From positions 31,548,866-31,612,865 of the forward strand of contig NC_092685.1 of NCBI RefSeq assembly GCF_964275005.1: 64,000 bases of DNA, read 5' to 3'. The notes beneath the pieces are model-generated. The model was not told where the DNA came from. It saw only the letters and a program-made list of their open reading frames with translations, and did not search any database. Source of the DNA: Diadema setosum (lineage: Eukaryota > Echinodermata > Echinoidea > Diadematoida > Diadematidae). The stretch's first letter is position 1; each line of letters opens with the position of its first letter. Below are positions 25,301-35,211 of this stretch, one piece after another. Made by a program: the position numbers and the translations under genes.

Positions 25301-27009
25301 AACTCTCCCATTGGTTTGTGTTTGATGACATCACAAAATTAGTGATTTCAGTCAAAATACTTGCAAGATTAGATGATCAACTAGGGTCTAACTCTTTGTA
25401 TCTTGAAATCAATATGATCCAAGCAGATTTGAGAAGATGGTCATGCTATATAATTTTGACATGTCCCTTAGCAGTTAAAGATATAATCTGTTCAACTGCA
25501 GCAAATAAAATGCAACATTTAGGGTAATTCTTCTCCATGAAAATGATTTTGACATTTAAACACAAAATAAAATGCAAACAGCAAATAATATAAACAAACA
25601 GAAAGAACTCCAACTTCAGCTCCCTTTCTGTATCATTATTTTATTAAACTATAAGTTGAACATTTGTCCAGCACTATGACATGCAACATGAGTCAAACAA
25701 ATTTTAATATCTTGGTTTGCATAAACTGGTTACACAAACACAAGTAGTACACGTCATGATGGAAGTCAGTGGTACATTAATGGCTTACCAGCATTTCATA
25801 TTTCTTGTGAATTTCTTTGTAGGCATCAGTATTATCCTCTCCTGGATTGAAGACTGTAACATAAAATAAACACGTACATTGACACAAATACTTCAAACAT
25901 GATTACATACATGATGTATGACACAGGCAATCTGGGGCAGCTTGTCAGCCGAAAACTCCTACCACATATCAGCAGAGAACCGTGGCATTTGTTTGTCTCT
26001 TGTTTGTTTTGTTTTTTGCTTTGTTTTCATGTGAATGGAAATACTGTATGTGGTATTGTGAATAAAGGCTCTTGATTAGAATTTAGAGAACAGAAGGTCT
26101 GGGCTGGGGTTTAAATCTTGCTTCGCCTTTTGACAATAATGACAATATGTTTAGCCCACAAAGGCCCCACTTGACACGGGTGTACACAAGTAAATTGGTT
26201 GACCAAAAGATTGGTCTAGCTGTATCTTGTCGTCGGGGATATGTTCCGCAGAGACTACGTCTGGCTTCACGGAATCCCCTCCTATTAATAGCTATGTAAA
26301 AATGATAAAAAACTCCTCCAGACAGACAGATTTTTCTGTCTGGTAAATGGGCATCTGGAAAAACAGTAGGGGAAAATAATGAAAGGGCCTATCATTATTT
26401 CATTTATCATAATTCAGAATTTATCTGAGTCTAAAAATACATTAAAGTTGTTAATGTTAAACAATGGTGCATCAACAACAATAAATCTGTTGGGGACGAG
26501 GCGAGGCCGAGGATAGGCATTTCTACTGTGACTGCAGGTAGTCTATGTACTAGTAGTTAGTGCCATGCCGAAAGTTATCCTTGTAATTTCACACCTACAT
26601 GTAAGCATGTTTTTGTTTTTGTTTTTTTATGAAGTTAAAAAATATATTATAAGAAGCATAAATCCCACTGAAGGCCGGTAAGCTAAGGCCCCCTAGCTAA
26701 AGGGTAGGGTAGGTGTGATGCAATATTTAATGCGGCTATAGGCTATGCACTTTACTTTGCACTGTCCATTCCAATTGCAATTGCACGCAGTACACAATAC
26801 AATGGCATACCAGCTACCGGTCTGTAAATGCAGACCTTATCACAGTGTTGCAATGTAACACCACCATGTCAATTCGAATGCAGAACTCTGTGAAATGTCG
26901 CATAATTACCGATGCAATTTTGTTCGATGTACGAGAGAATAGGCACCCTCCAAATTGGACTGTGCAAGAAACCGACAACGCCGTCCATTACCCATTCTTG
27001 GTCTGCCAT
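13201..27009 (-). CDS. CFAP36: CFAP36 (CCDC104), complete gene in eight coding exons
   Basis: Ciliary/flagellar protein with an N-terminal BART-like domain, the fold that binds ARL2/ARL3-type GTPases. Exons, 5' to 3': 27009-26910, 25853-25789, 25083-24979, 23871-23654, 21193-21046, 17070-16882, 16475-16298, 13304-13201. They sum to 1107 bases, 368 residues plus stop, with every phase consistent. Human CFAP36 is 342 residues. Recognisable blocks are MADQEWVMDGVVGFL at the start, AYKEIHKKYEML, SFLEDLGINERAF, QDFETFKVMMTQKNVELELQ, KSKEEYDQ, LEKRAQYLKQQRDML and LKNEVIDKK at the end. Residues 1-125 are the BART-like region and the rest is charged, coiled-coil-prone linker. Intron 5 has a GC donor; all others are GT-AG. 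The gene is convergent with PPP4R3 and divergent from CCDC88. Confidence 0.95.
14381..15676 (+). mobile_element. HINE/pearl-like element A (tandem-repeat core) in CFAP36 intron 7
   Basis: Starts AACTAGAAA, then a hairpin GTCGC-tttg-GCGAC, then tatgcctccgcca. The reverse complement of that last motif, tggcggaggcata, closes a hairpin at the 3' end (15647-15675), followed by an A run. The core is about six diverging units of about 150 bases. Each contains a block of 'tgacctttgacct' and a 'aagtttcaagaaaat' block; the last two units (near 15190 and 15342) are almost identical. Just before the end is a ggacggacggac run. No coding capacity. The architecture fits Helentron-associated non-autonomous elements. 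Confidence 0.65.
16298..16475 (-). CDS. CFAP36: CFAP36 exon 7
   Basis: Residues 276-334 plus one base. NLSNADPSDLEKRAQYLKQQ and RDMLIASKKSARENSLDEFE match human [20 protein letters not shown]. Donor CAAG|gtgtgt, phase 1. Confidence 0.93.
16882..17070 (-). CDS. CFAP36: CFAP36 exon 6 (Ser/Ala-rich linker)
   Basis: Residues 213-275. Low-complexity SSTSTASSASSARPLTGQEA linker followed by NWLLSAKAEAAESSGRSDSR. Acceptor attaag, donor AGC|gtaagt, phase 0 at both ends. No close human counterpart. Its length accounts for much of the excess over the human protein. Confidence 0.85.
17848..19210 (+). mobile_element. HINE/pearl-like element B in CFAP36 intron 5
   Basis: Starts AACAAGAGACCCGCGGGTCT, whose last 14 bases are a perfect palindrome, then agcgctcacctgagg. 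It ends in a hairpin ctcacttgagcc-ttt-ggctcaggtgag followed by ctaaaa. The core has units of about 325-329 bases, with the ctgccaagtttgatgaaaat block recurring near 18104, 18427, 18756 and 19079. G/C-rich blocks such as gggccccctggg occur in each unit. Two nearly identical open frames of about 100 codons in the core are just the repeat translated. Confidence 0.62.
20793..21025. mobile_element. MITE with TIR taggtccgaattcac beside the CFAP36 exon 5 donor
   Basis: The left end taggtccgaattcacaaagg and the reverse complement of the right end, taggcccaaattcactaagg, are imperfect inverted repeats. Non-coding interior. The right end lies 20 bases from the exon 5 boundary at 21046. Confidence 0.65.
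21046..21193 (-). CDS. CFAP36: CFAP36 exon 5, ending in a GC donor
   Basis: Residues 163-212, starting KSKEEYDQMVKSKKK and ending EKEEEVLQK. The only donor that joins in phase to exon 6 is AAAAG|gcaagg. This is a close match to the GC-AG class consensus AG|GCAAGT. A MITE ends 20 bases past the donor. Confidence 0.88.
21690..22668. promoter_or_regulatory. Seven X-box (RFX-site)-like palindromes at about 160-bp spacing
   Basis: GTTACCATGGCAAC occurs exactly at 21690, 22010, 22172, 22335, 22496 and 22655, with a one-base variant at 21849. It fits the known RFX X-box consensus (GTTNCCATGGNAAC type), which drives ciliary genes. The array is carried by element C, and the host gene CFAP36 is ciliary. 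That the sequences match is seen directly; that RFX binds here is inference. Confidence 0.35.
22835..23047. mobile_element. MITE 'tactgtaaaagtg' inserted in element C
   Basis: The ends tactgtaaaagtggaaattt and its inverted match aaatattcacttttacagta form clear TIRs. The interior is rich in ttttcgcgc and gcgcgaaaa motifs. It breaks the 3' end of element C, so it is younger than C. Confidence 0.72.
23189..23611 (+). mobile_element. HINE-like element D without tandem core, CFAP36 intron 4
   Basis: Starts AACTAGAAA, then the hairpin GCACT-tgtag-AGTGC, then agacctctgccaa. It ends ggcagaggtaaaa, the inverted copy of cctctgcc. It is about 420 bases long with a single-copy interior, including a cccaagttcattgacc block and a short gcaaacagacaaacc run near the 3' end. 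It shares its layout with elements A and C but not its sequence. Confidence 0.55.
23654..23871 (-). CDS. CFAP36: CFAP36 exon 4
   Basis: Residues 91-162 plus two bases. Contains VLEQVYAAQDFETFKVMMTQ and KNVELELQALTLLQQ, and ends IFQEVM with CA|gtgggt. The acceptor AG abuts an about 340-base C/T-only-like tract on the sense strand (plus 23875-24218). Confidence 0.94.
23875..24218. repeat. G-rich minisatellite next to the CFAP36 exon 4 acceptor
   Basis: About 340 bases of irregular ggggagtgggag and ggggaggggaag units on the plus strand, almost free of C. On the CFAP36 sense strand this is a giant polypyrimidine tract that ends at the exon 4 acceptor. Long open frames across it are simple-repeat artefacts. 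Confidence 0.85.
24756..24965. mobile_element. MITE 'tactgtaaaaNcaga', copy 1
   Basis: The left end tactgtaaaatcagaagcat and right end aatttctgtttttacagta are inverted repeats. It is clearly related to the copy at 56420-56630 (shared gaattggagctg and tgtgcattttactttc blocks). Located in CFAP36 intron 3, a few bases from exon 3. Confidence 0.68.
24979..25083 (-). CDS. CFAP36: CFAP36 exon 3
   Basis: Residues 56-90, VDSLLESFLEDLGINERAFL, then DVCQAFKSKNSQATI. Acceptor accag, donor ATT|gtaagt. The LLE-x-FLEDLGIN block is the most conserved helix pair of the domain. Confidence 0.93.
25789..25853 (-). CDS. CFAP36: CFAP36 exon 2
   Basis: Residues 34-55, reading FNPGEDNTDAYKEIHKKYEM and L. Acceptor ttacag, donor CTG|gtaagc in phase 0. 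Corresponds to the human [21 protein letters not shown] segment within the BART-like domain. Confidence 0.92.
26910..27009 (-). CDS. CFAP36: CFAP36 exon 1 (start codon)
   Basis: Residues 1-33 plus one base. The ATG reads MADQEWVMDGVVGFLHSPIW and is followed by VPILSYIEQNC, aligning with the human start (EWVVESIAGFL, then IPILDFVEQKC). The donor is ATCG|gtaatt, phase 1, joining exon 2 as Val34. An in-frame upstream ATG with family resemblance is not seen, so this start is preferred. Confidence 0.92.
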
Positions 27010-27275
27010 GGTGCTTCAAAGAAGATGTTCCGAAGCCAGATACCACGAAATATTTCAACCACCAGCCGAACTCTAAGGACGCTTTGTAGTTGCTGTGCTA
27101 ATGAATTGGTCATAGAAAGAGAGTATGGAATGCCATATGAGTAATCCTACTGCACAATAATGTACGGTGTATCAAGGAGGAAGCACTCTGGGAGAAATAG
27201 GAGGTGGAAAGAGAATCCCTGCTCTAATATACAACTCGTATTCAGAGCAGTAGCGGATCTACGGCCCCTTGAGCA

Positions 27276-27357
<82 letters not shown>

Positions 27358-29509
27358 ACAGGGGAAAACCCCTTTTGGTGTTTTGTTTGTTTTGTTCTGT
27401 TTTGTCTTGTTGTTTTTTTGCTTTGTTTTGTTTTTGTTTTTGTTCTTGTTTTTTTTTTTTTTTGGGGGGGGGGGAAGTGTTAAAATGCGCAAAATTAAAG
27501 TGAAGAATTAATTGAATGTACCAAATGAGATGCATTGCATGTGCTTTTGTAACAAGTAAAGTGCACACACACACACACACACACACACATTCACATCATT
27601 GCTTGAGATAATACCAAGACTTGTGTCAAAATATGGTTATAATATATTAAGTACAATTTTGAGATGGACAAATTTTCGAATATTCATCAAAAGTGTAAAC
27701 CAGATTTGTCATTTCACTAACAACAACAACAAAAAAAAAGCAAAAAAAAAAAACTCTCAGGGGGATATCCCTTTCCAATCAATTCCCCTTCCCCTTAATA
27801 AATACAAAAAAAAAAAAAAACACTTTTTTGATTGACTATTTCCCAAATATTAAATTGAAAATTCTAGGGTCTATGTGACATCATTTAGTTTCAGTTCTAA
27901 AAATGCAAATGCTTCCTCGTATGGGAGCTATAGGGGATGGGTATGATCCCTTCCCACACCCCCATGGAACTGTTGAAAATGTTCAGGTAAATGTATCGTT
28001 TTGCCTCCCCACAATAATTCCCAAGATTTTCTTTTCTATCGAAAATTTATCTCACCAAAATTGTGCACCAGAACGCTGAAATTCAACTTTCTGATAATGC
28101 AAAATTTCCCCAGTTTGGATACAATCACCCTCGGTCCCTTTCCATAGACTTACCCAAACTGACAAACTTCAAAAAAAAAAAAAAAAAAATGAGTAATACA
28201 ACCCTCGCGTGGGAAAAGGAGCCTAATGTGTATACTTTTATGGCAGTAAACAGAATTCAGGAGGGGGAGGAGGAACTCAGCGACAGAACGAGGGGAGGAT
28301 GTGGGACAGCCTCAGGGTATGATACTCCTGCCACAAGGGAGCTTAACATTTTAGAATTAGAATTCAACGATTTGGTGCCACCTTTTGTAGAAAATGTGCA
28401 CAATTTTCAATAAAAAAAAAATGTAAACGACTAAATCATGATTTGTCACTACTTGGTCTTTTCACTGTGTACTATACGTTCATGGAGGTGGACCGAAAGA
28501 GCTCCGGCACGATCGAAGAAGCTTTTGGATTTTTAGAATAAAAATTCAGCGATTTTGTTACACTATGGGTAAATATTCGCAAATATTACCATGAAAAAAA
28601 AAGTAAGAATACTATTAAAGTGACATTGTAAATGGCTATATCGTAGTATCTGTCAGATCTTGATCCGTGTGCGCGTCTTCACTGTCTAAGTTCAGTGGTC
28701 CGAAGGGGAGGGTCACGAGCGCGCTTTTGCATATTTTAATTTAGAATTAAGATTTGTTTTTTTTTTTTATTCATAATCTGTTTGGTACACACTTTTGATG
28801 GAATATTTGCAAATTTTCAATAAAAAATGTGTACTCTTGCAAGTTCGCAGATACAAAAAGAATGCTAACAAAATAGAAATATATAAGAACACTGAATGTT
28901 AAAAATCGATGGGGACGATCCACTCCCCCCCCCCCCCCCAAAAAAAAAAAAAAAAAAATCCGCGGATTTGCGATCTCCGCCCATGACCAGATTCGTTATT
29001 TCAATAATTAAAAAAAAAAATGCCTCAGTTCCCTCATGTTGGACGGGAATATTCCCTCCCAATAAACAGACTTCCCCTTCATAGATGGTTGGGGGGGGGG
29101 GGATACTCCCACACAATAATTCTTCCGAATGTTCCACTCAATAATGATCAGATGATATCATTTTGTTGGGTGGACAACTATACATGTGCATTGTGAAATA
29201 TAAAGTAATAAAGTATGAAAAACAAATTATCATAAATGCTTCAAGTTGAAGTCTTTCGAACAGAGAATAACGTGAATAACCAGCACAATGATGAAATTCT
29301 TCGTCGTCACAGCCTGTACTACACATAATAATAATGATTATGTCTTAGATAGCACATGATGTTAGTAAAGGGTGGAAATACGAGTACAGGCAGAACTTAC
29401 AGTTCTCTGGTAGAGAACATTCCACAATCGAGGCAGGTGATTCAGAGGTTAAGAAGAGTCTGGCTGCTCCTAGCGAGTGTGTGGCGTGGAGTGTCTGCTT
29501 AGGCGAGGG
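27010..29509. other. CFAP36 upstream region, no gene recognised
   Basis: The CFAP36 promoter and 5' UTR must lie just above 27009, but no clear core promoter motif can be fixed. The stretch contains a (TTTC)n run, a T/G-rich run (27400-27475), an (AC)n run (27562-27590), A-homopolymers near 28170 and 28940, and C-runs near 28925. A possible splice donor on the minus strand (CAGAGAACT|gtaagt near 29397) could mark a non-coding 5' exon, but nothing else supports it. Confidence 0.4.
27276..27357. repeat. (TTTC)n microsatellite
   Basis: About 20 uninterrupted ctttctttc units, so likely highly polymorphic, about 270 bases upstream of the CFAP36 start codon. Confidence 0.95.
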
Positions 29510-29850
29510 GTGCAAGCTCGTCTTTGTTTCACCTATCATGAGGGACCAGGCCTATAACGGCATAAAACATACAGGTCAGTGACCACTTCTAGATTAAGAA
29601 GATAAACCATTGTCTTAGTTTCGCTTATGACCATCAGGCCTATAATAATGCCCCAATACATACAGGTCAATGACCACTAAGTCTTTTTTTTTAAGGATAT
29701 AAACTAGTCTTAGTTTCGCTTATGACCATCAGGTCTATAATGTCATAAAACATACAGGTCAATGACCACTTTGGGATGAAGGAGGCAAGTCGGTCTTTGT
29801 TTCACTTAATATGTCCGTGAGAGACCAGGCCTAATGCAATAAAGTACAAA
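29510..29850. repeat. Tandem repeat, about 3.5 units of about 90-95 bases
   Basis: The blocks gaccaggcctataa, cataaaacatacaggtca and atgaccact recur near 29547, 29630 and 29725, with a partial unit near 29822. Each unit also has a cttagtttcgcttatgacc or ctttgtttcacttaat block. The units differ by several percent. No coding meaning. Confidence 0.7.
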
Positions 29851-29917
29851 TACATGTGAATCATGTGGGTCGGTACTGTTTTTGTGTATAAGCTTGATGA
29901 GTGCTGTAAAACCTTCC

Positions 29918-30400
29918 TTTTTGATTTGATTTGATTTGATTTTCATTCGATTTATTTCTGCTTTCTATCGAATACAAATTGAATACAAATTTCAAAAGCA
30001 CAAAGACAGAGAATAACAATTGCAGTGATATAAAACGATAGTATCAGTACACTAAAAGATACACATAAGCAATTGCATTGAGCAATACCATACACAGAAA
30101 CATAGAATGAAATATACTGTATTTTTCAGTAAATAACAGAGATAATTGAATGCAGGAGACCGCCATCGTGAGCGATGAAGCTTGAAATGGATGGGGCCTT
30201 ATACCTTTATACCTTTTATACATTTTCTCTCCTTCACTGTACTATGGTCAAATCAACGCGCTTGTACTTCACAGGATGAACCTGTGATGTTCTACCCAAT
30301 TTGACAGACTCTTGACTCCTCACTCTTTAATTGCTTCCTGCCTATGCTCCTATACATTGTATTGATAATAACAGTGACGTATAAAGGTCGAATATACATG
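29918..30400 (-). mobile_element. Possible LINE 3' end, minus strand
   Basis: A (GATTT)n run at 29918-29943 reads on the minus strand as (AAATC)n following an AATAAA-like block. This is the usual short-repeat tail of CR1/L2-like LINEs. The sequence above it (to about 30400) would be its 3' UTR, but no coding part is seen, so the left boundary and family are uncertain. Confidence 0.35.
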
Positions 30401-30518
30401 TACTAACTTATACAGCAAACTAGTATACTGAAATACGGGCAATATGTCAATTTAACATAGAGATATAAATGCACCGTGGCTTATCTGACAATCAAAATTA
30501 CCCAATATTATATGTGTG

Positions 30519-30523
<5 letters not shown>

Positions 30524-30556
<33 letters not shown>
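30524..30556. repeat. (AT)n microsatellite
   Basis: Uninterrupted tatata run of about 32 bases. Confidence 0.95.
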
Positions 30557-30560
<4 letters not shown>

Positions 30561-30586
30561 GTTCTGCGTCGGTGTGTAATGAATAG

Positions 30587-30696
30587 ATATCAAGAGTAAA
30601 AACAGTTGTATAGACACCACAGGAGCCAAAAAAAATTTAATTGTAATTTTTTTTGGGCTCCTGCGGTGTTTTAACGACTGTTTTTACTCTTGATAT
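30587..30696. repeat. Near-perfect fold-back inverted repeat (about 50-base arms)
   Basis: The left arm begins atatcaagagtaaaaacag and continues through cacaggagcc to an A run. The right arm is its inverted match, ending ctgtttttactcttgatat. Only a few mismatches and almost no loop. Probably a fold-back MITE. Confidence 0.75.
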
Positions 30697-30936
30697 GTGG
30701 TTGGCAAACTGATGAGAAATCGTTAGCAATAGTAATCACTGTCCTCCCGTAGTTATAAGCACCATTTTAATAGACAACAAAATTGCCCAAATATTACTCC
30801 TCTTGTAAGTTTGGAGCGGACATTTTGGTGCTCGTTATAACAGTCATCTCGGATTTTTAGGCTGCGATGATTTAAAACATAATTATTGTCGGTGATGTCC
30901 GTCAAGGAGACGTCACGCAGATTATATTGTATTTCG

Positions 30937-31235
30937 GACACGTTATATCGGACTGCAGTTCATATTCTCAGCTAGAATTTTCCCCATTTCCTAATAGGGA
31001 TATGAATATCTTGATTGCAAAGTAAGCTTGCCTGCGTTAACTTCAGGGGGGCATTTCATGAAGGAACTTGTCGGATGAAATATCTGACAAGTCAGTTATA
31101 TCCGACAAGTTCAGAGAAATTCTTTAGTCTGATTGGCTGATTTCTCTGAACTTGTCGGATATAACTGACTTGTCAGATATTTTATCCGACAGGTTCCTTC
31201 ATGAGAATATGAACTGCAGTCCGATATAACGTGTC
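30937..31235. repeat. Perfect 34-bp inverted repeat flanking a fold-back element
   Basis: 30937-30970 (containing cgttatatcggactgcag) is exactly inverted at 31202-31235. Between them, 31056-31204 is a second fold-back with arms starting tcatgaaggaacttgtcgg and ending with the inverse. Its loop contains tctgattggctga. Confidence 0.8.
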
Positions 31236-31478
31236 AGTTGACATTGGTTTCTTTGACTTTGTGTACGTATTTTTTGAGAGTCCCATACCCTACAAGCTTT
31301 GCTTTTTAAGTGGGACCCTCCATTTCCATATTAGGTATATACCTCAGAAACGAAATTCTGTTGTTACTCGTGACCACTTGTACGTTTTCCTTGAAATTGT
31401 TATAAATTTGTTCTGAAAATGTATTGTATATATATTTTTTCTGTTGATTCAATGGAAATGGAAATAAAATTGAATTGA
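31205..31478 (+). mobile_element. Truncated CR1-like LINE 3' UTR inside a MITE
   Basis: The block tacaagctttgctttttaag, then gggaccctccatttccat, then a 3' end gaaataaaattgaattgaat looks like the 3' UTR and short-repeat tail of CR1-type LINEs. It separates the fold-back arm (ending 31204) from a gaaatgcccccctg end (31480-31493). That end matches, inverted, the caggggggcatttc start at 31043, so the LINE piece appears to have landed inside that MITE. Confidence 0.5.
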
Positions 31479-32449
31479 ATGAAATGCCCCCCTGTACTAA
31501 TCTCCAGTATGATGTTTTAATTCTGAGATTACAACAGACCGCGCGTTTCTGGAAAAATATCTGAGCTATTCATAAGGCGAGCTAAGATTAGTGTTTTTAT
31601 GATCCAAGCATCCATGAGCAGAACCAGAATCGCCTAAAAGGCGTGACAAAAAAAAAAAATCATCCTACCGGAAATCATCTGCTTAAATGAATAGGTTTCA
31701 AGCCTAAGGAAGACATACCACGATCTACAAGTGATAATACTTATCATGAGTGATCTGTTTTCTTTATCGGTTCCCGTTACATATTTCACAATGTAGACTA
31801 TAAATGAAGGGCAGAAGTATACGTTTTTGGAAATTGCATTTTGTTTTGTCTTTATTGACATTAATGTATTCCTATAATTTCCTGTGTATGAGAATATGTG
31901 TCGATTCTTTCATTCATTCATTCTTATCAACTAATCCGTTCCTTCGTCTATACCTCCTTAAATCTACATATTCTTTGATATAATTATATGATTTATATAT
32001 AGAGAGTATCCCCAGTGCATGCATGTTATAACTATAGGTCTAACAATGACAATTTTATTTCATTTCCATATTTCTATATCCAAATAATACAAAATAATTC
32101 CATAGCATAATCGATTCGTGAAAACAGGTGAAAAGGTGAAATGTCATGAAGCACCGATACAAATGCAAACAATGTCTTTAACAATGCGATGATCTGTTAA
32201 CAAGAACCTATAGCTAACACAAAATATTCCGTCCATCCTTTCTGATGTGATTGTACAGTGCTGAAAGTACTTTCCGAGCTGCGTGCGTCAAGGGACTTAG
32301 AAAAGAAAGTAGCGCAAAAAATATTGTCATCCATTTTTACACTTGAAATAAGTTTATTATTATATAAATCATATAAATCCTTGTAATACCAGCTAAAGAA
32401 TTAATGTGTGATAATCACCCTGAGCGCTTGCAAATGCAGCAAAATATCA

Positions 32450-33925
32450 TCCACACATCTCTCTGCACTCTGTTCCTGATTATTTCAAGATTAATGGTAT
32501 CAATCTAAACCAGGTCGAAGTTGCTCGGACTTTATATTGATAGTGACATATCCTGGAAAACCCACATTAACTATTGTAGTATTTAAGTAAAATTTTGTCC
32601 AGAAACATAGGAAATTTAAACAAGCTGAAAGATTATTTTCCCACACACATATATATACTATAAATTATATACTCAACAATGATTTCGCCTTACCTCAACT
32701 ATGGAATTCCAGCATGGGGTAATTCGTCAAAATTTTTGCTTGATTCGCTTTTCCTTCTTCAATAACGCGCGCTAACAGAATAGTCAATAACTCCGGATAT
32801 TTATCTCATACAAATGAAATTTTTCATAAGAATAAAATCTTGAAATTGACTGATTTGTTCGATTATAATCTAGGCATTTTCGTGTATAAATATTCCATGA
32901 ATGGTCCTCCTGATATTTTTCTTCACATGTTCAAAAGAAACCACTCAGTTTACAATTATCCCACCCGCCCACGAGACGTTTATCACCTTCCGCGTACTCG
33001 CACAATTTTCGAGAAGAAACAATAATGTATAGTATATGCGGGGCGAAATACTGGCACGATCTCTCCCCCCCCCCCCCCCCCATAGCTCATAGGTTGTTTA
33101 TCACTATCATCCTTTAAATGCAAATTAAGACAGTACTAATTGAATAACTACATCAATTAAGCTCATTGAAATTCTTTTCTATATTGTTTAGGTCTATCCC
33201 GCTGTTCGGTACTGTATGGTTGTTGTCATGTTCAATCAGACTTGAGCCCAGCTGTTTGCGCTCTCAATTTCTGCCTCAATTTCTGTTCATAGTAATATTC
33301 CTTCTCTAAAGACATTGGGGGTTGGTAACAGCTGGTATTTTTATTCTCACTGCACTGCAACTGGTTGTTAAATTGATGATTTTTTTTTCTTGATTTGCAG
33401 GTGTACGTTTTCCCTTCTCAATACTTCCCTGTCTCTTCTGAAGACACGACATCTATAATTTTCTAACTATTGTCTATAACCTTACCGTTGTCATTATACA
33501 TTGACTCATATTGTTATTATTGCCAGAATGACAACGGTCCATCCGCTTGCAGCATGAGGCTTATCCGACCCCCAAACCTACATTAGAGTAGAATTTGCTA
33601 TATCCCTGAATATTTGTATTTTTTTTTTTTTTGGTATTTTCTTCTTCTTTTTTCTATGTTTCGGTCATTTGTTGTACCCGTGCTCCTCATCTCTACGCTC
33701 GATTTTAATTGGGACCTACGCTCGACAAGCTTGCTTCTAAGTAGGTTCCATCATAAATTATTTCTTCAATGTTCATTCTCAGATTCCAACTTTCATAGAT
33801 CGACCACTGTGTTCTATAATTATGTTTGCAATAATTAGCTGGATATCATGTATTATTTTTTAGTTTTGTTATATTTGATGTATGTTTTCATCTAGAAATA
33901 TGAAAATAAATTTAAATTGAATTTA
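32450..33925 (+). mobile_element. 5'-truncated, decayed LINE (CR1/L2-like reverse transcriptase end and 3' UTR)
   Basis: Translated pieces in more than one frame read LYIDSDISWKTHIN, NIGNLNKLKDYF, SPYLNYGIPAWGNSSK and then LTDLFDYNLGIFVYKYSMNG with a following YPTRPRDVYHLPRTRTIF. This is the typical C-terminal end of non-LTR reverse transcriptase proteins, in the expected order. Stops and frame breaks occur between them, so it is a dead copy. A 3' UTR follows and ends near 33925 in gaaaataaatttaaattg. Confidence 0.72.
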
Positions 33926-34425
33926 TTCGCTTTCTTTTTGTCTTTCATATACTGACCACAGAATATCATTATATCAATTAAAAAATGTATTAAAGAGAAG
34001 ACAATAGGAATTATCTGTTGTGAATAAAAAGATGAAGGGGAGTTGCATTTGTATATCACTAATAATAAGAAATATAATAAAGGCTGAAATTTGCAATAGA
34101 ATGGAGATATTTGTTTATTTTGTTGACTTATTCCTATTTTTCATCTCTATTCGATTCAATTCGTTTCGTTTTGTTTTATTTCATTTCCAACACAAGATTA
34201 CATTTGAACACACATATACAAATGATACAACAATGCAATGAAAAACAAACTATGAACAATCAATAGTAATTTTGTAATTTTAACAATGTTTAAGACAAGT
34301 ACAGAAAAATGGTTGGAAATGGAAAGGAATACTATATAGATAGCACAGCCTGTAGGTTGCAGTTCCCTCATAAAAAAAAACAACAAAAAAACAAACCAAA
34401 CAAACAAACTGTACACTGTAAAAAC

Positions 34426-34935
34426 ATCGGTGTTAGATTTAACACCATGGGTGTTAAATCTAACACCGATCAAACTTCAATCGAGGACCACACCCACAGG
34501 TGTAGAAAATGTATTGTGACGGTGTTAAAAAGTGTTCGCCTTCGTGGTGTTAATTTGACACTGTGGCTGGTGATATTTTTGACACTGCGCTGGAGTTAAT
34601 TCAATAATGACACCGCATGGTGTTGATTTGATATTGGTGGTGTTAATTTCAATGGCATAACACCCGTCCAGCTTCAGTAGGGGACCACACCAACTGGTGT
34701 TACTGTGGTGTAAATGTATTTACATATTTTTTTTTTAAAATCAAGTACTTTATCGGAAAATTCTTTATCGTCTTGTTGAAGTTCAAAATTAACAAGAAGT
34801 GCAGTAACTAAGAAACTATTCAAAAAACAAGTTTAAATTTTGAAATGACACCCGGAGGTGTTAATCTAACACCATGAATGAGCACCGGAAATTTAACACC
34901 AGCTCGGTGTTTCATATTTAACACCGGACTTTTTG
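34426..34935. mobile_element. Element built of ggtgttaaa palindromes
   Basis: It opens with a perfect 21-base inverted repeat (34426-34446 and 34450-34470; atcggtgttagatttaacac with a 3-base loop). It closes near 34855-34930 with several more ggtgttaa/ttaacacc pairs. In between, ggtgttaat-like boxes recur and the block 'gaccacaccca/aactggtgt' is present twice. No coding frame. Class unknown; probably a non-autonomous DNA element. Confidence 0.5.
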
Positions 34936-35171
34936 TATTGTAGTTGCAAAACGGATAAAACGAGACAAATAAAGTAAAGGGAAGACAGAGACGTAGTACA
35001 TACAAACACATTACAAACACGAGACACCTCTCGTGTAAAGAGGGAAAGAGGAAAGAAAGCGTGGAATGAATGACAGGAGACTATACTGCATGTCATAGTG
35101 GACAGAGTAAAACGAGGGAAAGAGGGAGATGATGGGTAAAAACTAGGGCACGTGAGCTCCTCAAAATAAAG

Positions 35172-35211
35172 CGAAACGCACCCTCACTTTGTCTTGTGAG
35201 GGTGCGTTTCG
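35172..35211. repeat. Perfect 16-bp hairpin, 8-base loop
   Basis: cgaaacgcaccctcac at 35172-35187 pairs exactly with gtgagggtgcgtttcg at 35196-35211. The loop is tttgtctt. It lies between the divergent CFAP36 and CCDC88 genes, with no matching repeat seen around it. Confidence 0.85.

Noticed and set aside
27160-27511. Phe/Leu/Ser-rich or Lys/Arg-rich open frames
   Set aside because: They come from the (TTTC)n and T/G-rich simple repeats.
29345-29539. A minus-strand coding exon upstream of CFAP36
   Set aside because: It has a fair donor but no family similarity, and CFAP36 already has a good start at 27009. At most it is a non-coding 5' exon.
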